From: Bacteroidales bacterium
GTDB taxonomy: Bacteria; Bacteroidota; Bacteroidia; Bacteroidales; Muribaculaceae
Assembly (NCBI GenBank): GCA_004557195.1
Contig: SFER01000144.1
Span: 1 to 5,535 of the forward strand
Direction of reading: 5' to 3'
Length of the DNA stretch: 5,535 bases
The translations under genes and the position numbers were made by a program. Each line of letters starts with the position of its first letter. The stretch's first letter is position 1. The notes below the pieces were generated by a model, which saw only the letters and a program-made list of their open reading frames with translations, did no database searches and was not told where the DNA came from. Positions 1 through 5,535 of this stretch are shown here, in pieces.

Positions 1-1
1 A

Positions 2-844
2 GGTTCTTCCATGCTTCAGATAGAGTCCGGTGAAGGAGATCTTTCACGTCGCCAAGCCATGTATGAGATGAGAGGATTGTCTTTCCGTGAGTATTTACAG
101 TTTGAAGATAAGATTCAGTTAGAGCCTATTGCTCTTGAATACTTGCTACAGAATCATGTCGGCATTGCAACCGACATCTGCGGCAGATTGCCGGAAGGGC
201 AGGAGAATATGATACTTCCTCTGTTCAAAAAATACCTCAAAGAGGGATATTATCCTTTCTATAAGACTATATATGGAGATCTTAACCAGCGAATTCAGGC
301 TATTGTCTCGCAGATAATAGAACGTGATTATCCAAGGGTTGAGGGTGTAACGGAATCTACTATCCGAAAAACTCGAAAGATGCTGATGGTCATGGCAGAG
401 CGTGTACCACAACTGCCTAAAATGTCTGAAATATATAAGCAGTTGGAGACCGACCGTAATATGGGATTGAAGATGATGCGTGCTCTGGAACGAGCCGGAC
501 TTCTTCTACTTCTTGGGGACGACACCAAGTCGCCGAACAATCTATCGCGCCCGGACAAGATATACATCAACAACCCAACCCTGATGTATGCTCTTTCACC
601 ATATTCCGACATAGGGACGATACGAGAAACGTTTTTTATGAATCAGCTGTCGGAGTCGCACGATGTGAGATACCCCAAGGCGGGCGACTTCAAAGTTGAT
701 AAGAAATACCTGTTTGAGGTAGGAGGCAAAAGCAAGACGTTTGAGCAGATAAAAGACCTTCCGAACAGTTTCCTCGCCATTGACGATACTGAGATTGGTC
801 GCAAAGCCAGAATCCCGCTCTGGATGTTTGGATTGCTATATTAA
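2..844 (+). CDS. AAA_14/DUF4143 family ATPase, 5'-truncated by the window edge
   Basis: This is the C-terminal about 280 residues of an ATP-binding protein of the AAA_14 plus DUF4143 architecture common in Bacteroidales. The frame is open to the left edge and reads G-S-S just before the first ATG at base 11. That matches the conserved sensor strand (T-G-S-S) of this family, so the ATG is internal and the Walker A and B motifs, roughly 100 residues, lie outside the window. Counting from that Met, DLSRR (10-14) is the arginine-finger-like motif and FREYL (25-29) is the family's usual continuation. A helical middle region follows, then the DUF4143 part near residues 185-277. There D226/D230, E236 and K240 (E-V-G-G-K) resemble a PD-(D/E)XK nuclease core, and the C-terminus IPLWMFGLLY is typical. 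Full members are near 380-400 residues. The biological role of the family is poorly known. Base composition looks more AT-rich than in the minus-strand genes, which could mean horizontal acquisition. Stop TAA is at 842-844. Confidence 0.88.
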   Translation, partial: GSSMLQIESGEGDLSRRQAMYEMRGLSFREYLQFEDKIQLEPIALEYLLQNHVGIATDICGRLPEGQENMILPLFKKYLKEGYYPFYKTIYGDLNQRIQAIVSQIIERDYPRVEGVTESTIRKTRKMLMVMAERVPQLPKMSEIYKQLETDRNMGLKMMRALERAGLLLLLGDDTKSPNNLSRPDKIYINNPTLMYALSPYSDIGTIRETFFMNQLSESHDVRYPKAGDFKVDKKYLFEVGGKSKTFEQIKDLPNSFLAIDDTEIGRKARIPLWMFGLLY

Positions 845-901
845 AAGTACATTATCATGGCATCAAAAGGTTCGGAGAGGGGAATGTAGATTTGGGGATA
901 A

Positions 902-928
902 AAAAAGACCGCGGAGGGCGGTCTTTTT
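902..928. terminator. Bidirectional rho-independent terminator between convergent genes
   Basis: A perfect inverted repeat has arms AAAAAGACCGC (902-912) and GCGGTCTTTTT (918-928) around a 5-base loop. Six GC-rich pairs are flanked by an A-run on the left and a T-run on the right, so the structure gives a hairpin plus U-tail on either strand. It lies 57 bases after the stop of the plus-strand ATPase gene and 21 bases beyond the stop of the minus-strand DUF3332 gene. It can therefore end both transcripts. The rest of the gap (845-949) shows nothing else. Confidence 0.92.
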
Positions 929-949
929 GGTGCTTATTGGGAATGGTAA

Positions 950-1498
950 TTATTTCATTGCGAAATAGTTGCCGGTAACCATTTGGCGATAGGCATACAC
1001 GCCGGCTTGCGAGAGTTCCACGGTTTGGAAGTCTCCGTCGGGGGTGAGCATTTTCACATGGCTGTCGTCGATGAAAGTCATGAATTTAATCGATTTGCCA
1101 TCTTGGTCGAGCGACCATGAGTTGTCTTCTTCGTGGAATGCAAATTTCACCACGCTGCCATCTTGAGTGCTTGTGATGGTGTAGCCGGTTTCGTCGCATT
1201 TAACGAGGTAGCGACCGCTTTCGGTGTCGATAGCCTTTTCGCCTTTGTAGGCAACCGGGTTGCTTCCGCTCCAAAATTCGATACTGTTTAAAACGAGAAC
1301 ATCGGCGAGGGTAGTGATTTCATACACCGGAACTATCCAGAATGCAAAGAACACGAGTTCGTTGACAAATTTGCTGCCCACCTGTTGGTTCCATGCGAGA
1401 ACTTTGTTGCTAAGTGCAAAACTTCCGATACAAGAAGTAAAAGTCATTGAGCCGGCAAGAACGAGAGCCATTGCTGCGGTGAAGATTTTCTTTTTCAT
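950..1498 (-). CDS. DUF3332 family lipoprotein
   Basis: This 182-residue protein is recognised as a DUF3332 member by the stretch just after its Cys: IGSFALSNKVLAWN, then KFVNELVFF, PVYEI and NSIEFWSG (about residues 24-78). The N-terminus is a lipoprotein signal peptide: KKK at 2-4, a hydrophobic run to about 20, and a lipobox-like F-T-S-C with Cys at 23. The -3 residue is Phe rather than Leu, a looseness often seen in Bacteroidetes. Residues 44-72 form a second hydrophobic segment that may be membrane-embedded. Residues 95-182 look like a beta-rich soluble domain with repeated D-G turns. The function of the family is unknown; by signal, the protein should be anchored in the envelope. The ATG at 1498 is preceded by TTAAGG, a weak purine-rich site. 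The gene starts 20 bases after the mltF-like stop, with no promoter match in between, so it is probably co-transcribed as the last gene of the operon, ending at the hairpin at 902-928. Confidence 0.87.
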   Translation of the reverse strand: MKKKIFTAAMALVLAGSMTFTSCIGSFALSNKVLAWNQQVGSKFVNELVFFAFWIVPVYEITTLADVLVLNSIEFWSGSNPVAYKGEKAIDTESGRYLVKCDETGYTITSTQDGSVVKFAFHEEDNSWSLDQDGKSIKFMTFIDDSHVKMLTPDGDFQTVELSQAGVYAYRQMVTGNYFAMK

Positions 1499-1518
1499 AA
1501 CCTTAATTGTGTAATTAG

Positions 1519-2946
1519 TTAATATTTGATTTTCGCTTTGTAAAGTTGGTAAATCTTTTTGACTTGTGCAACATATTCGATAGTTTGTTTTCCCTTAAAA
1601 TAACCAAAACGGCACACTTCGTTGTTGTAATACTCGGGATGCGCCTTCAGGAGTATCGCCTCGGCAACATTTCCGTCCCAAATTTGGGGGTTTCTGCCGG
1701 TGATTTTTGCGATTTCGATAGCGTCATAGACATGCCCGATACCTGAATTATAGGCAGCTATGATAAAATTGATGCGTTCGGTCTCGTCGGGCACTTTGCT
1801 TTTGAGGCTTTTGTCGAGGTCTTTGATTATTTTTGCAGCCGCCTCGATGTTGAGTTGCGGATTTGTTACATTTTCGGGCGACAAGCCGTAGGCTTCGGCG
1901 GTTTTGGGCATAATCTGCATCAATCCGCGCGCTCCCGCCCACGACACCACATTGTTGTCGAAGTGGGATTCGGTGTAGGCTTGTGCGGCGAGGAGACGCC
2001 AGTCCCAGCCGATAGACTGCGAATAGTGCTTGAAGAAATTGTCGTATGGTGATATCTTGCCGTGTTTGAGCGTGAGGTGGTAGTCGATTCCGAGTGTGCG
2101 CTTGCTCATCTCGAAATATCGTTTGAGGAGTCGCTTCGATGTTGCCTCGGCACCTGCCTGCGATGTCCAGGCGTTGATAGAATCGGCAAGCCATTGGTGG
2201 TCTTTTGCCACAGCCCACGACGATTTTTGGTCGAGGCTCACTTGCAGGCTGATGTCGATATTGGTGTAATATGTCTTGTTGAGGCGCGCGATGTCGCTAT
2301 CCACGATGGTGAGCGGGATAGAGCGGTTGGCAACCATTTCAATGAGGTCCTCGGCGATGAGGGTGTCTTTGTCGATAGTGCGTATTCCGATACCACCGCC
2401 CAATTCATTGTCGAGATTGCGGAGCCGAGCATCATATTTCGAGTCTTTTATCACCCACACCTCCTTGCCGGGGAGTTGAGTAACATCGGTGAGAATGGTG
2501 TCCTTTTTCCCCACATGCTGCACGAGCACCTGGTGCGTGATGTTTTGCTTGCCGCAGTGAATCACGCGGTTGCGATATTCGGCGGTGATGGGGATTTCGT
2601 AGGCAATCACGTCGATAAGACCCGAATCGAGCATCTCGAGCATGGCGTTCATGGTGTGAGCCACTTTGATGTCGAGTTTCATCCCCTTGTCTTTGGCGAG
2701 ATTGGAGATGAGTTCGTATTCATAGCCCATCTCTTCCCCCTTGTAGAGGAAATAGGAAGTAGGGCTGTAGAGAGTTCCCACACGCAGGGTGTCGGGGAGG
2801 TGATGTTCCTCCTCGGTCGGTGTCGCATTTTTGCCGCCACAACCGGCGATGGCGGCAATCGCCACCGTGATTGTGGCAAGAATGAGAGGTTTAATATTCA
2901 AAAGTGCCGTAGGGTGAGATGATGGTGAGTGAATTTTGAGCGGCAT
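1519..2946 (-). CDS. mltF: MltF-like lytic transglycosylase lipoprotein (SBP_bac_3 + SLT)
   Basis: This is a membrane-bound lytic murein transglycosylase that cleaves the glycan strand of peptidoglycan to give 1,6-anhydro-muramyl ends. Numbering is from the ATG at 2946. A lipoprotein signal ends at I-A-G-C with Cys 36. A periplasmic solute-binding-like domain (SBP_bac_3) runs from about 53 to 275, starting LRVGTLYSPTSYF. A family-1 SLT domain runs from about 305 to 440. Catalytic Glu 326 sits in A-Y-T-E-S-H-F, followed by GLMQIMP (341-347) and AAYNSG (397-402). Domain order and the 475-residue length fit MltF, where the first domain is thought to bind ligand and modulate the enzyme. The start is uncertain: the frame is open to an ATG at 3000, but that adds residues coded wholly within purM. 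A TTG at 2901 would give a compact 20-residue signal peptide and only an 11-base overlap with purM. No clear Shine-Dalgarno decides between them. The gene overlaps the purM end and sits 20 bases before the DUF3332 gene, so it is likely in the same transcript. Confidence 0.9.
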   Translation of the reverse strand: MPLKIHSPSSHPTALLNIKPLILATITVAIAAIAGCGGKNATPTEEEHHLPDTLRVGTLYSPTSYFLYKGEEMGYEYELISNLAKDKGMKLDIKVAHTMNAMLEMLDSGLIDVIAYEIPITAEYRNRVIHCGKQNITHQVLVQHVGKKDTILTDVTQLPGKEVWVIKDSKYDARLRNLDNELGGGIGIRTIDKDTLIAEDLIEMVANRSIPLTIVDSDIARLNKTYYTNIDISLQVSLDQKSSWAVAKDHQWLADSINAWTSQAGAEATSKRLLKRYFEMSKRTLGIDYHLTLKHGKISPYDNFFKHYSQSIGWDWRLLAAQAYTESHFDNNVVSWAGARGLMQIMPKTAEAYGLSPENVTNPQLNIEAAAKIIKDLDKSLKSKVPDETERINFIIAAYNSGIGHVYDAIEIAKITGRNPQIWDGNVAEAILLKAHPEYYNNEVCRFGYFKGKQTIEYVAQVKKIYQLYKAKIKY

Positions 2947-4057
2947 CTTCCACGCGACCCACAATTTGAGCGTCGATATTGAAACTCTTTGAAATCTCAA
3001 TCACACGCTCGGCATCCTCGGGTGCGAGGTAAATTTCCATGCGGTGTCCCATGTTGAACACTTTGTACATCTCCTTCCAGTCGGTGCCCGATTGCTCTTG
3101 GATGAGCTTGAATAGGGGAGGAATGGGGAAGAGATTGTCTTTGATTACATGCTTATTGGTAACGAAGTGCATGATTTTGGTCTGCGCGCCACCCGAGCAG
3201 TGCACCATGCCATGGATTTTGGGGCGCATTTCATCGAGAATTTTCTTGATGACAGGCGCATAGGTGCGAGTTGCCGAGAGCACGAGTTGTCCGGCGTTGA
3301 TTGGCGCACCCTCCACCGAGTCGGTGAGTGCGACATTGCCGGAATAGACAAGTTCGGTGGGCACAGCTGCATCGTAACTTTCGGGATATTTATCGGCGAG
3401 GTATTTTGCAAACACGTCATGGCGAGCCGAAGTGAGACCGTTGCTTCCCATACCGCCGTTGTAGCCTTTTTCGTAGGTAGCGGTTCCGCACGACGACAGA
3501 CCCACAATCACATCGCCGCCCCGGATATTTGCGTTGTTGATAACATCGGCGCGCTTCATGCGGCATGTAACGGTGCTGTCCACGATGATAGTGCGCACCA
3601 AGTCGCCCACATCGGCAGTCTCGCCGCCGGTGCTGTGGATTGTAACACCCATCTCCTTGAGTTCGGCAAGGAGTTCCTCAGTGCCGTTGATGATAGCGGC
3701 AATCACATCTCCGGGGATGAGATGCTTGTTACGTCCGATTGTGGAGGAGAGGAGGATATTATCGGTGGCTCCCACACAGAGGAGGTCGTCGATATTCATT
3801 ATCAATGCGTCTTGCGCAATTCCTTTCCACACACTCATGTCGCCGGTTTCTCGCCAATAGACATAGGCGAGCGACGATTTTGTGCCGGCACCATCGGCGT
3901 GCATGATGTTGCAATACTCATCATCGCCACCGAGGTAGTCGGGGATGATTTTGCAGAATGCTTTGGGGTAAAGACCCTTGTCAACATTTTTAATGGCGTT
4001 GTGCACATCCTCTTTGGATGCCGAAACGCCGCGCAAGTCGTATCTTTGATTGCTCAT
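2891..4057 (-). CDS. purM: Phosphoribosylformylglycinamidine cyclo-ligase (AIR synthase)
   Basis: PurM catalyses the fifth step of de novo purine synthesis in the cytoplasm, closing FGAM with ATP to give aminoimidazole ribonucleotide (EC 6.3.3.1). The 388-residue protein has the AIRS N-domain with HADGAGTK (53-60), equivalent to the D-G-V-G-T-K ATP/substrate loop, and GGETADV (144-150). The C-domain has HCSGGAQTK (286-294) in place of the G-G-G loop of proteobacterial enzymes, and FNMG (334-337). It is longer than E. coli PurM (345 residues), which is normal for the Bacteroidetes form. The ATG at 4057 follows an A/T-rich leader without a Shine-Dalgarno sequence, as is usual in this phylum, and lies 13 bases after the cdsA stop. 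The 3' end overlaps the start of the mltF-like gene. The reading frame is intact with no missing key motif. Its placement between two envelope genes is unusual for a purine gene; co-transcription is inferred from spacing. Confidence 0.95.
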   Translation of the reverse strand: MSNQRYDLRGVSASKEDVHNAIKNVDKGLYPKAFCKIIPDYLGGDDEYCNIMHADGAGTKSSLAYVYWRETGDMSVWKGIAQDALIMNIDDLLCVGATDNILLSSTIGRNKHLIPGDVIAAIINGTEELLAELKEMGVTIHSTGGETADVGDLVRTIIVDSTVTCRMKRADVINNANIRGGDVIVGLSSCGTATYEKGYNGGMGSNGLTSARHDVFAKYLADKYPESYDAAVPTELVYSGNVALTDSVEGAPINAGQLVLSATRTYAPVIKKILDEMRPKIHGMVHCSGGAQTKIMHFVTNKHVIKDNLFPIPPLFKLIQEQSGTDWKEMYKVFNMGHRMEIYLAPEDAERVIEISKSFNIDAQIVGRVEDAAQNSLTIISPYGTFEY

Positions 4058-4070
4058 ATAAGTATTTTAA

Positions 4071-4913
4071 TTATAGGTAGTTGATTATGAGGATACAAAT
4101 CAGTGATGTTGGAGCCACAAGCAGTAGCGAGTCGATTCGGTCGAGCACTCCGCCATGCCCCGGGAGGATGGTGCCGAAGTCTTTGATGCCGATAGTGCGC
4201 TTGAGGAGCGATTCAATGAGGTCGCCGAGAGTGGAGAAGATTGCCACAGCCACAGCAAAGGCGATGAAGCCCGCCATGGTGGTGTGTTCGGCGAGAGGCG
4301 TCGAATCGATAGTGAGCACTTCGCTGAATTGCGAGAATGCCACTCCGCCGAGGATGGCGCAAAGCGCAACCCCTCCGAAGAAGCCTTCCCACGATTTCTT
4401 GGGCGAGATGCGCTCAAAGAGCCGATGCTTGCCGATTGTGCAGCCCACACAGTAGGCGCCGGTGTCGCTTGCCCAGATGAAGACAAACATGGCGAGAGCC
4501 ACAAGCGGTCCCATCTTGTAGAGGAGAGCCAACGCGCAAAGCGGGAGTGTGATGTAGATTTGCCCGAAGAAACCGAGCGCCAGCGACGACACAGGGTTGT
4601 TTTCGCGAGCGTAGAGCGCCACAATAAGGCGTATCGAGGCGTAGAGGGTGAAAGTGGCGGCTGCCACAGGGAGAGTTGTAACCGCTGTTGCCACAAATGT
4701 GGCTGCCCCTCCGATAATGTCGATAATGGTGTTAGCGGTTTTCGCATGGTTTTTCTGCGCTTGCGCTATCTGTGAGTAAAACTCGTTGAGCGCCTGCCCG
4801 AGAATTACGGCAAAGAGGAAAATGAAGAGCCAATTTTCCTTGAGCAGCATAGAGGCTATGATAAGTCCTACATAGACAGCCCCTGTGAGCGCGCGTTTGA
4901 TTAGTTGCTTCAT
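4071..4913 (-). CDS. cdsA: Phosphatidate cytidylyltransferase (CDP-diglyceride synthase)
   Basis: CdsA joins phosphatidic acid and CTP to make CDP-diacylglycerol and pyrophosphate, the branch point for bacterial phospholipids, in the inner membrane (EC 2.7.7.41). The 280-residue protein is mostly hydrophobic, with about seven or eight membrane segments (for example about 12-43, 66-100, 110-132, 138-158, 178-195, 212-230 and 262-279). The CTP_transf_1 signature is complete near residues 235-261: S-L-L-K-R, then K-D, then LPGHGGVLDRID. The upstream conserved stretch WASDTGAY (147-154) and SPKKSWEG (170-177) is also intact. Length is normal for the family. The ATG at 4913 is the first in the frame and lies about 24-30 bases downstream of a promoter match at 4944-4975, making this the first gene of the operon. 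In many Bacteroidales cdsA directly follows ftsH (recalled, not checked here). In this window the upstream neighbour is instead a secreted BIG2 protein. Confidence 0.95.
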   Translation of the reverse strand: MKQLIKRALTGAVYVGLIIASMLLKENWLFIFLFAVILGQALNEFYSQIAQAQKNHAKTANTIIDIIGGAATFVATAVTTLPVAAATFTLYASIRLIVALYARENNPVSSLALGFFGQIYITLPLCALALLYKMGPLVALAMFVFIWASDTGAYCVGCTIGKHRLFERISPKKSWEGFFGGVALCAILGGVAFSQFSEVLTIDSTPLAEHTTMAGFIAFAVAVAIFSTLGDLIESLLKRTIGIKDFGTILPGHGGVLDRIDSLLLVAPTSLICILIINYL

Positions 4914-4943
4914 GATTATTTGGGTTGTTTTTTATTTGCAGTG

Positions 4944-4975
4944 CAAAATTAGCACAAAAAATCGGTAACATCAAC
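4944..4975 (-). promoter_or_regulatory. Bacteroidetes-type sigma factor promoter for the cdsA operon
   Basis: Read on the minus strand, TAATTTTG (4951-4944) fully matches the Bacteroidetes -7 consensus TAnnTTTG. A GTTG (4975-4972) lies 20 bases upstream, in the right place for the -33 TTTG box with three of four bases matching. Transcription would start near 4937, leaving a leader of about 24 bases before the cdsA ATG. It sits between the terminator hairpins of the upstream gene and cdsA, which supports a fresh start of transcription here. The promoter is inferred from the motif only. Confidence 0.7.
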
Positions 4976-4984
4976 AGTAAGGGC

Positions 4985-5006
4985 AAAAAAGAGGCTGTTC
5001 CCGCCT
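4985..5006 (-). terminator. Weak second terminator-like hairpin
   Basis: On the minus strand AGGC (5006-5003) and GCCT (4995-4992) can pair around a 7-base loop, followed by CTTTTTT (4991-4985). The stem is only 4 bp, so it may be just a back-up to the stronger hairpin about 25 bases before it. Both T-runs are followed by GCCC. It lies just before the promoter of the cdsA operon. Confidence 0.3.
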
Positions 5007-5028
5007 ATGAACCGCACACCTGCGGGGC

Positions 5029-5067
5029 AAAAATGTGCCCTGCGTCACCTCGATGCCGGGCACATTT
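5029..5067 (-). terminator. Rho-independent terminator after the BIG2 protein gene
   Basis: AAATGTGCCC (5031-5040) and GGGCACATTT (5058-5067) are a perfect 10-bp inverted repeat with a 17-base loop, which may close further by a GC/GC pairing after one mismatch. On the minus strand the second arm runs into five Ts (5033-5029). It starts 9 bases past the stop of the secreted-protein gene at 5076, so it most likely ends that transcript and insulates the cdsA promoter. The loop is longer than usual. Confidence 0.75.
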
Positions 5068-5075
5068 GAGATGTC

Positions 5076-5534
5076 TTACTTCACTGCCACCGATTGCGAC
5101 CCGGCTTCGGTTCTCACGATGTAATAGCCCGGAGCCACAGCCACTGCGGTGTTGTCGCCGGCAACTAAGGGCACGCTCTTTATGAGACGACCCATGAAAT
5201 CGTAGATTATGGCATTGCCATCCTCGATGGCAGCGATGATGATGCTGCCGTTGGAGGAATAGATATGTGTGTTGGCGGTGTCAACACCCTCAACAGCACC
5301 CTCTTCTGACGAGCCGGTTACGATAACATTGCAAGAGGCAATAACATTTCCTCCATCGTAGGAACATGCCGAAATGGTGGCGGAGCCATCTCCTACTGCG
5401 GTAATCCTGCCGCTTTTATCCACAATCGCCACGCTTCCATTGCTCGACGTCCAATAAATGGCATACGGTAAAGTGGCATTTGTCGGAATTATTGTCGCCT
5501 CGAGAATTTTACTATCACCGATTTTTAATGTTAT
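5076..5534 (-). CDS. Secreted BIG2-domain protein with T9SS-like C-terminal tail, 5'-truncated by the window edge
   Basis: Only the last 152 residues are in the window; the frame stays open to the right edge, so the GTG at 5432 is internal. Visible residues 1-72 are a bacterial Ig-like group 2 (BIG2) domain: I-T-L-K-I-G-D-S near the start, ATIIPTNAT (13-21), I-Y-W-T-S-S-N (26-32), VAIVDKSGRITAVGDGSATI (35-54) and a final C-N-V-I-V strand. A short acidic linker (about 75-87) leads to a roughly 60-residue tail. This contains I-Y-D-F-M-G-R-L-I-K (110-119), APGYYIVRT (134-142) and a terminal S-V-A-V-K. That pattern fits the type IX secretion / Por secretion C-terminal sorting domain family. The protein should be exported and is probably surface-attached or released; its catalytic or binding part, if any, is upstream and unseen. 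Stop TAA is at 5078-5076, followed 9 bases later by a terminator hairpin, so it is transcribed separately from cdsA. Confidence 0.85.
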   Translation of the reverse strand: MTLKIGDSKILEATIIPTNATLPYAIYWTSSNGSVAIVDKSGRITAVGDGSATISACSYDGGNVIASCNVIVTGSSEEGAVEGVDTANTHIYSSNGSIIIAAIEDGNAIIYDFMGRLIKSVPLVAGDNTAVAVAPGYYIVRTEAGSQSVAVK

Positions 5535-5535
5535 A

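Noticed and set aside
780..968. Plus-strand 62-codon frame crossing the end of the ATPase gene
   Set aside because: It runs through the strong terminator hairpin at 902-928 and overlaps both flanking genes, so it is unlikely to be translated.
2062..2922. Long plus-strand open frame (286 codons) opposite the mltF-like gene
   Set aside because: It lies fully antisense to a well-supported SBP/SLT gene, shows no domain or signal, and has no promoter or ribosome site.
3149..4084. Long plus-strand open frame (311 codons) opposite purM
   Set aside because: It is antisense to an intact purM with all motifs, and its translation is rich in His, Cys and Val with no recognisable domain. It is a shadow of codon bias on the other strand.
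4100..4775. Open frames on both strands over cdsA (minus 4100-4747 and plus 4155-4775)
   Set aside because: They overlap the intact cdsA signature region in other frames. Their translations are low-complexity Ser/Arg/Glu-rich text typical of shadow frames.
4732..4986. Minus-strand 84-codon frame starting upstream of cdsA
   Set aside because: It would begin upstream of the inferred transcription start and overlaps the cdsA start in another frame; no homology is recognisable.
4925..5185. Plus-strand 86-codon frame over the cdsA-BIG2 intergenic region
   Set aside because: It covers the promoter and terminator hairpins and overlaps the BIG2 gene end in antisense; the protein is Arg/Cys/Pro-rich with no domain.
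5076..5432. A small complete gene starting at the GTG at 5432
   Set aside because: That start would cut the BIG2 domain in half. The frame continues upstream with the missing BIG2 strands to the window edge, so it is a truncated larger gene.
1..5535. CRISPR array, tRNA, rRNA, insertion sequence or attachment site
   Set aside because: No regularly spaced repeats, cloverleaf-like or rRNA-like stretches, transposase motifs or terminal inverted repeats were seen when reading both strands.

Overview
The window looks like a chromosomal segment of a gut-type Bacteroidales bacterium; a Muribaculaceae-like member is my best guess, at low confidence. The grounds are the 388-residue Bacteroidetes-style PurM, a DUF3332 lipoprotein, an AAA/DUF4143 ATPase, a BIG2 protein with a T9SS-like C-terminal tail, weak or absent Shine-Dalgarno sequences, and a promoter of the Bacteroidetes TTTG/TAnnTTTG type. 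GC content is about 50 percent by eye and seems lower in the first gene.

Layout: (1) Bases 2-844, plus strand: the 3' part of an AAA (AAA_14)/DUF4143 ATPase gene whose Walker-motif half lies left of the window. (2) Bases 902-928: a strong bidirectional terminator that closes this gene and the convergent minus-strand block. (3) Bases 4913 down to 950, minus strand: four closely packed genes, cdsA (phosphatidate cytidylyltransferase), purM (AIR synthase), an mltF-like lytic transglycosylase lipoprotein, and a DUF3332 lipoprotein. Their junctions are 13 bp, an overlap, and 20 bp. A good Bacteroidetes promoter match sits just upstream of cdsA (4944-4975), and I see no terminator inside the block, so it reads as one operon. 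(4) Bases 4976-5075: an intergenic stretch with a terminator hairpin and a weaker second one. (5) Bases 5076-5534, minus strand: the C-terminal end of a secreted BIG2-domain protein with a Por-secretion-like tail; its N-terminus is beyond the right edge.

How the genes work together: cdsA makes CDP-diacylglycerol for phospholipids, MltF cleaves and probably senses peptidoglycan-related ligands, and the DUF3332 protein is probably a membrane-anchored envelope lipoprotein. Three of the four operon genes therefore concern the cell envelope, with the housekeeping purine gene purM among them. I found no mobile element, CRISPR array, tRNA or rRNA. Nothing here is clearly a new system. The least explained part is the pairing of MltF with the uncharacterised DUF3332 lipoprotein.
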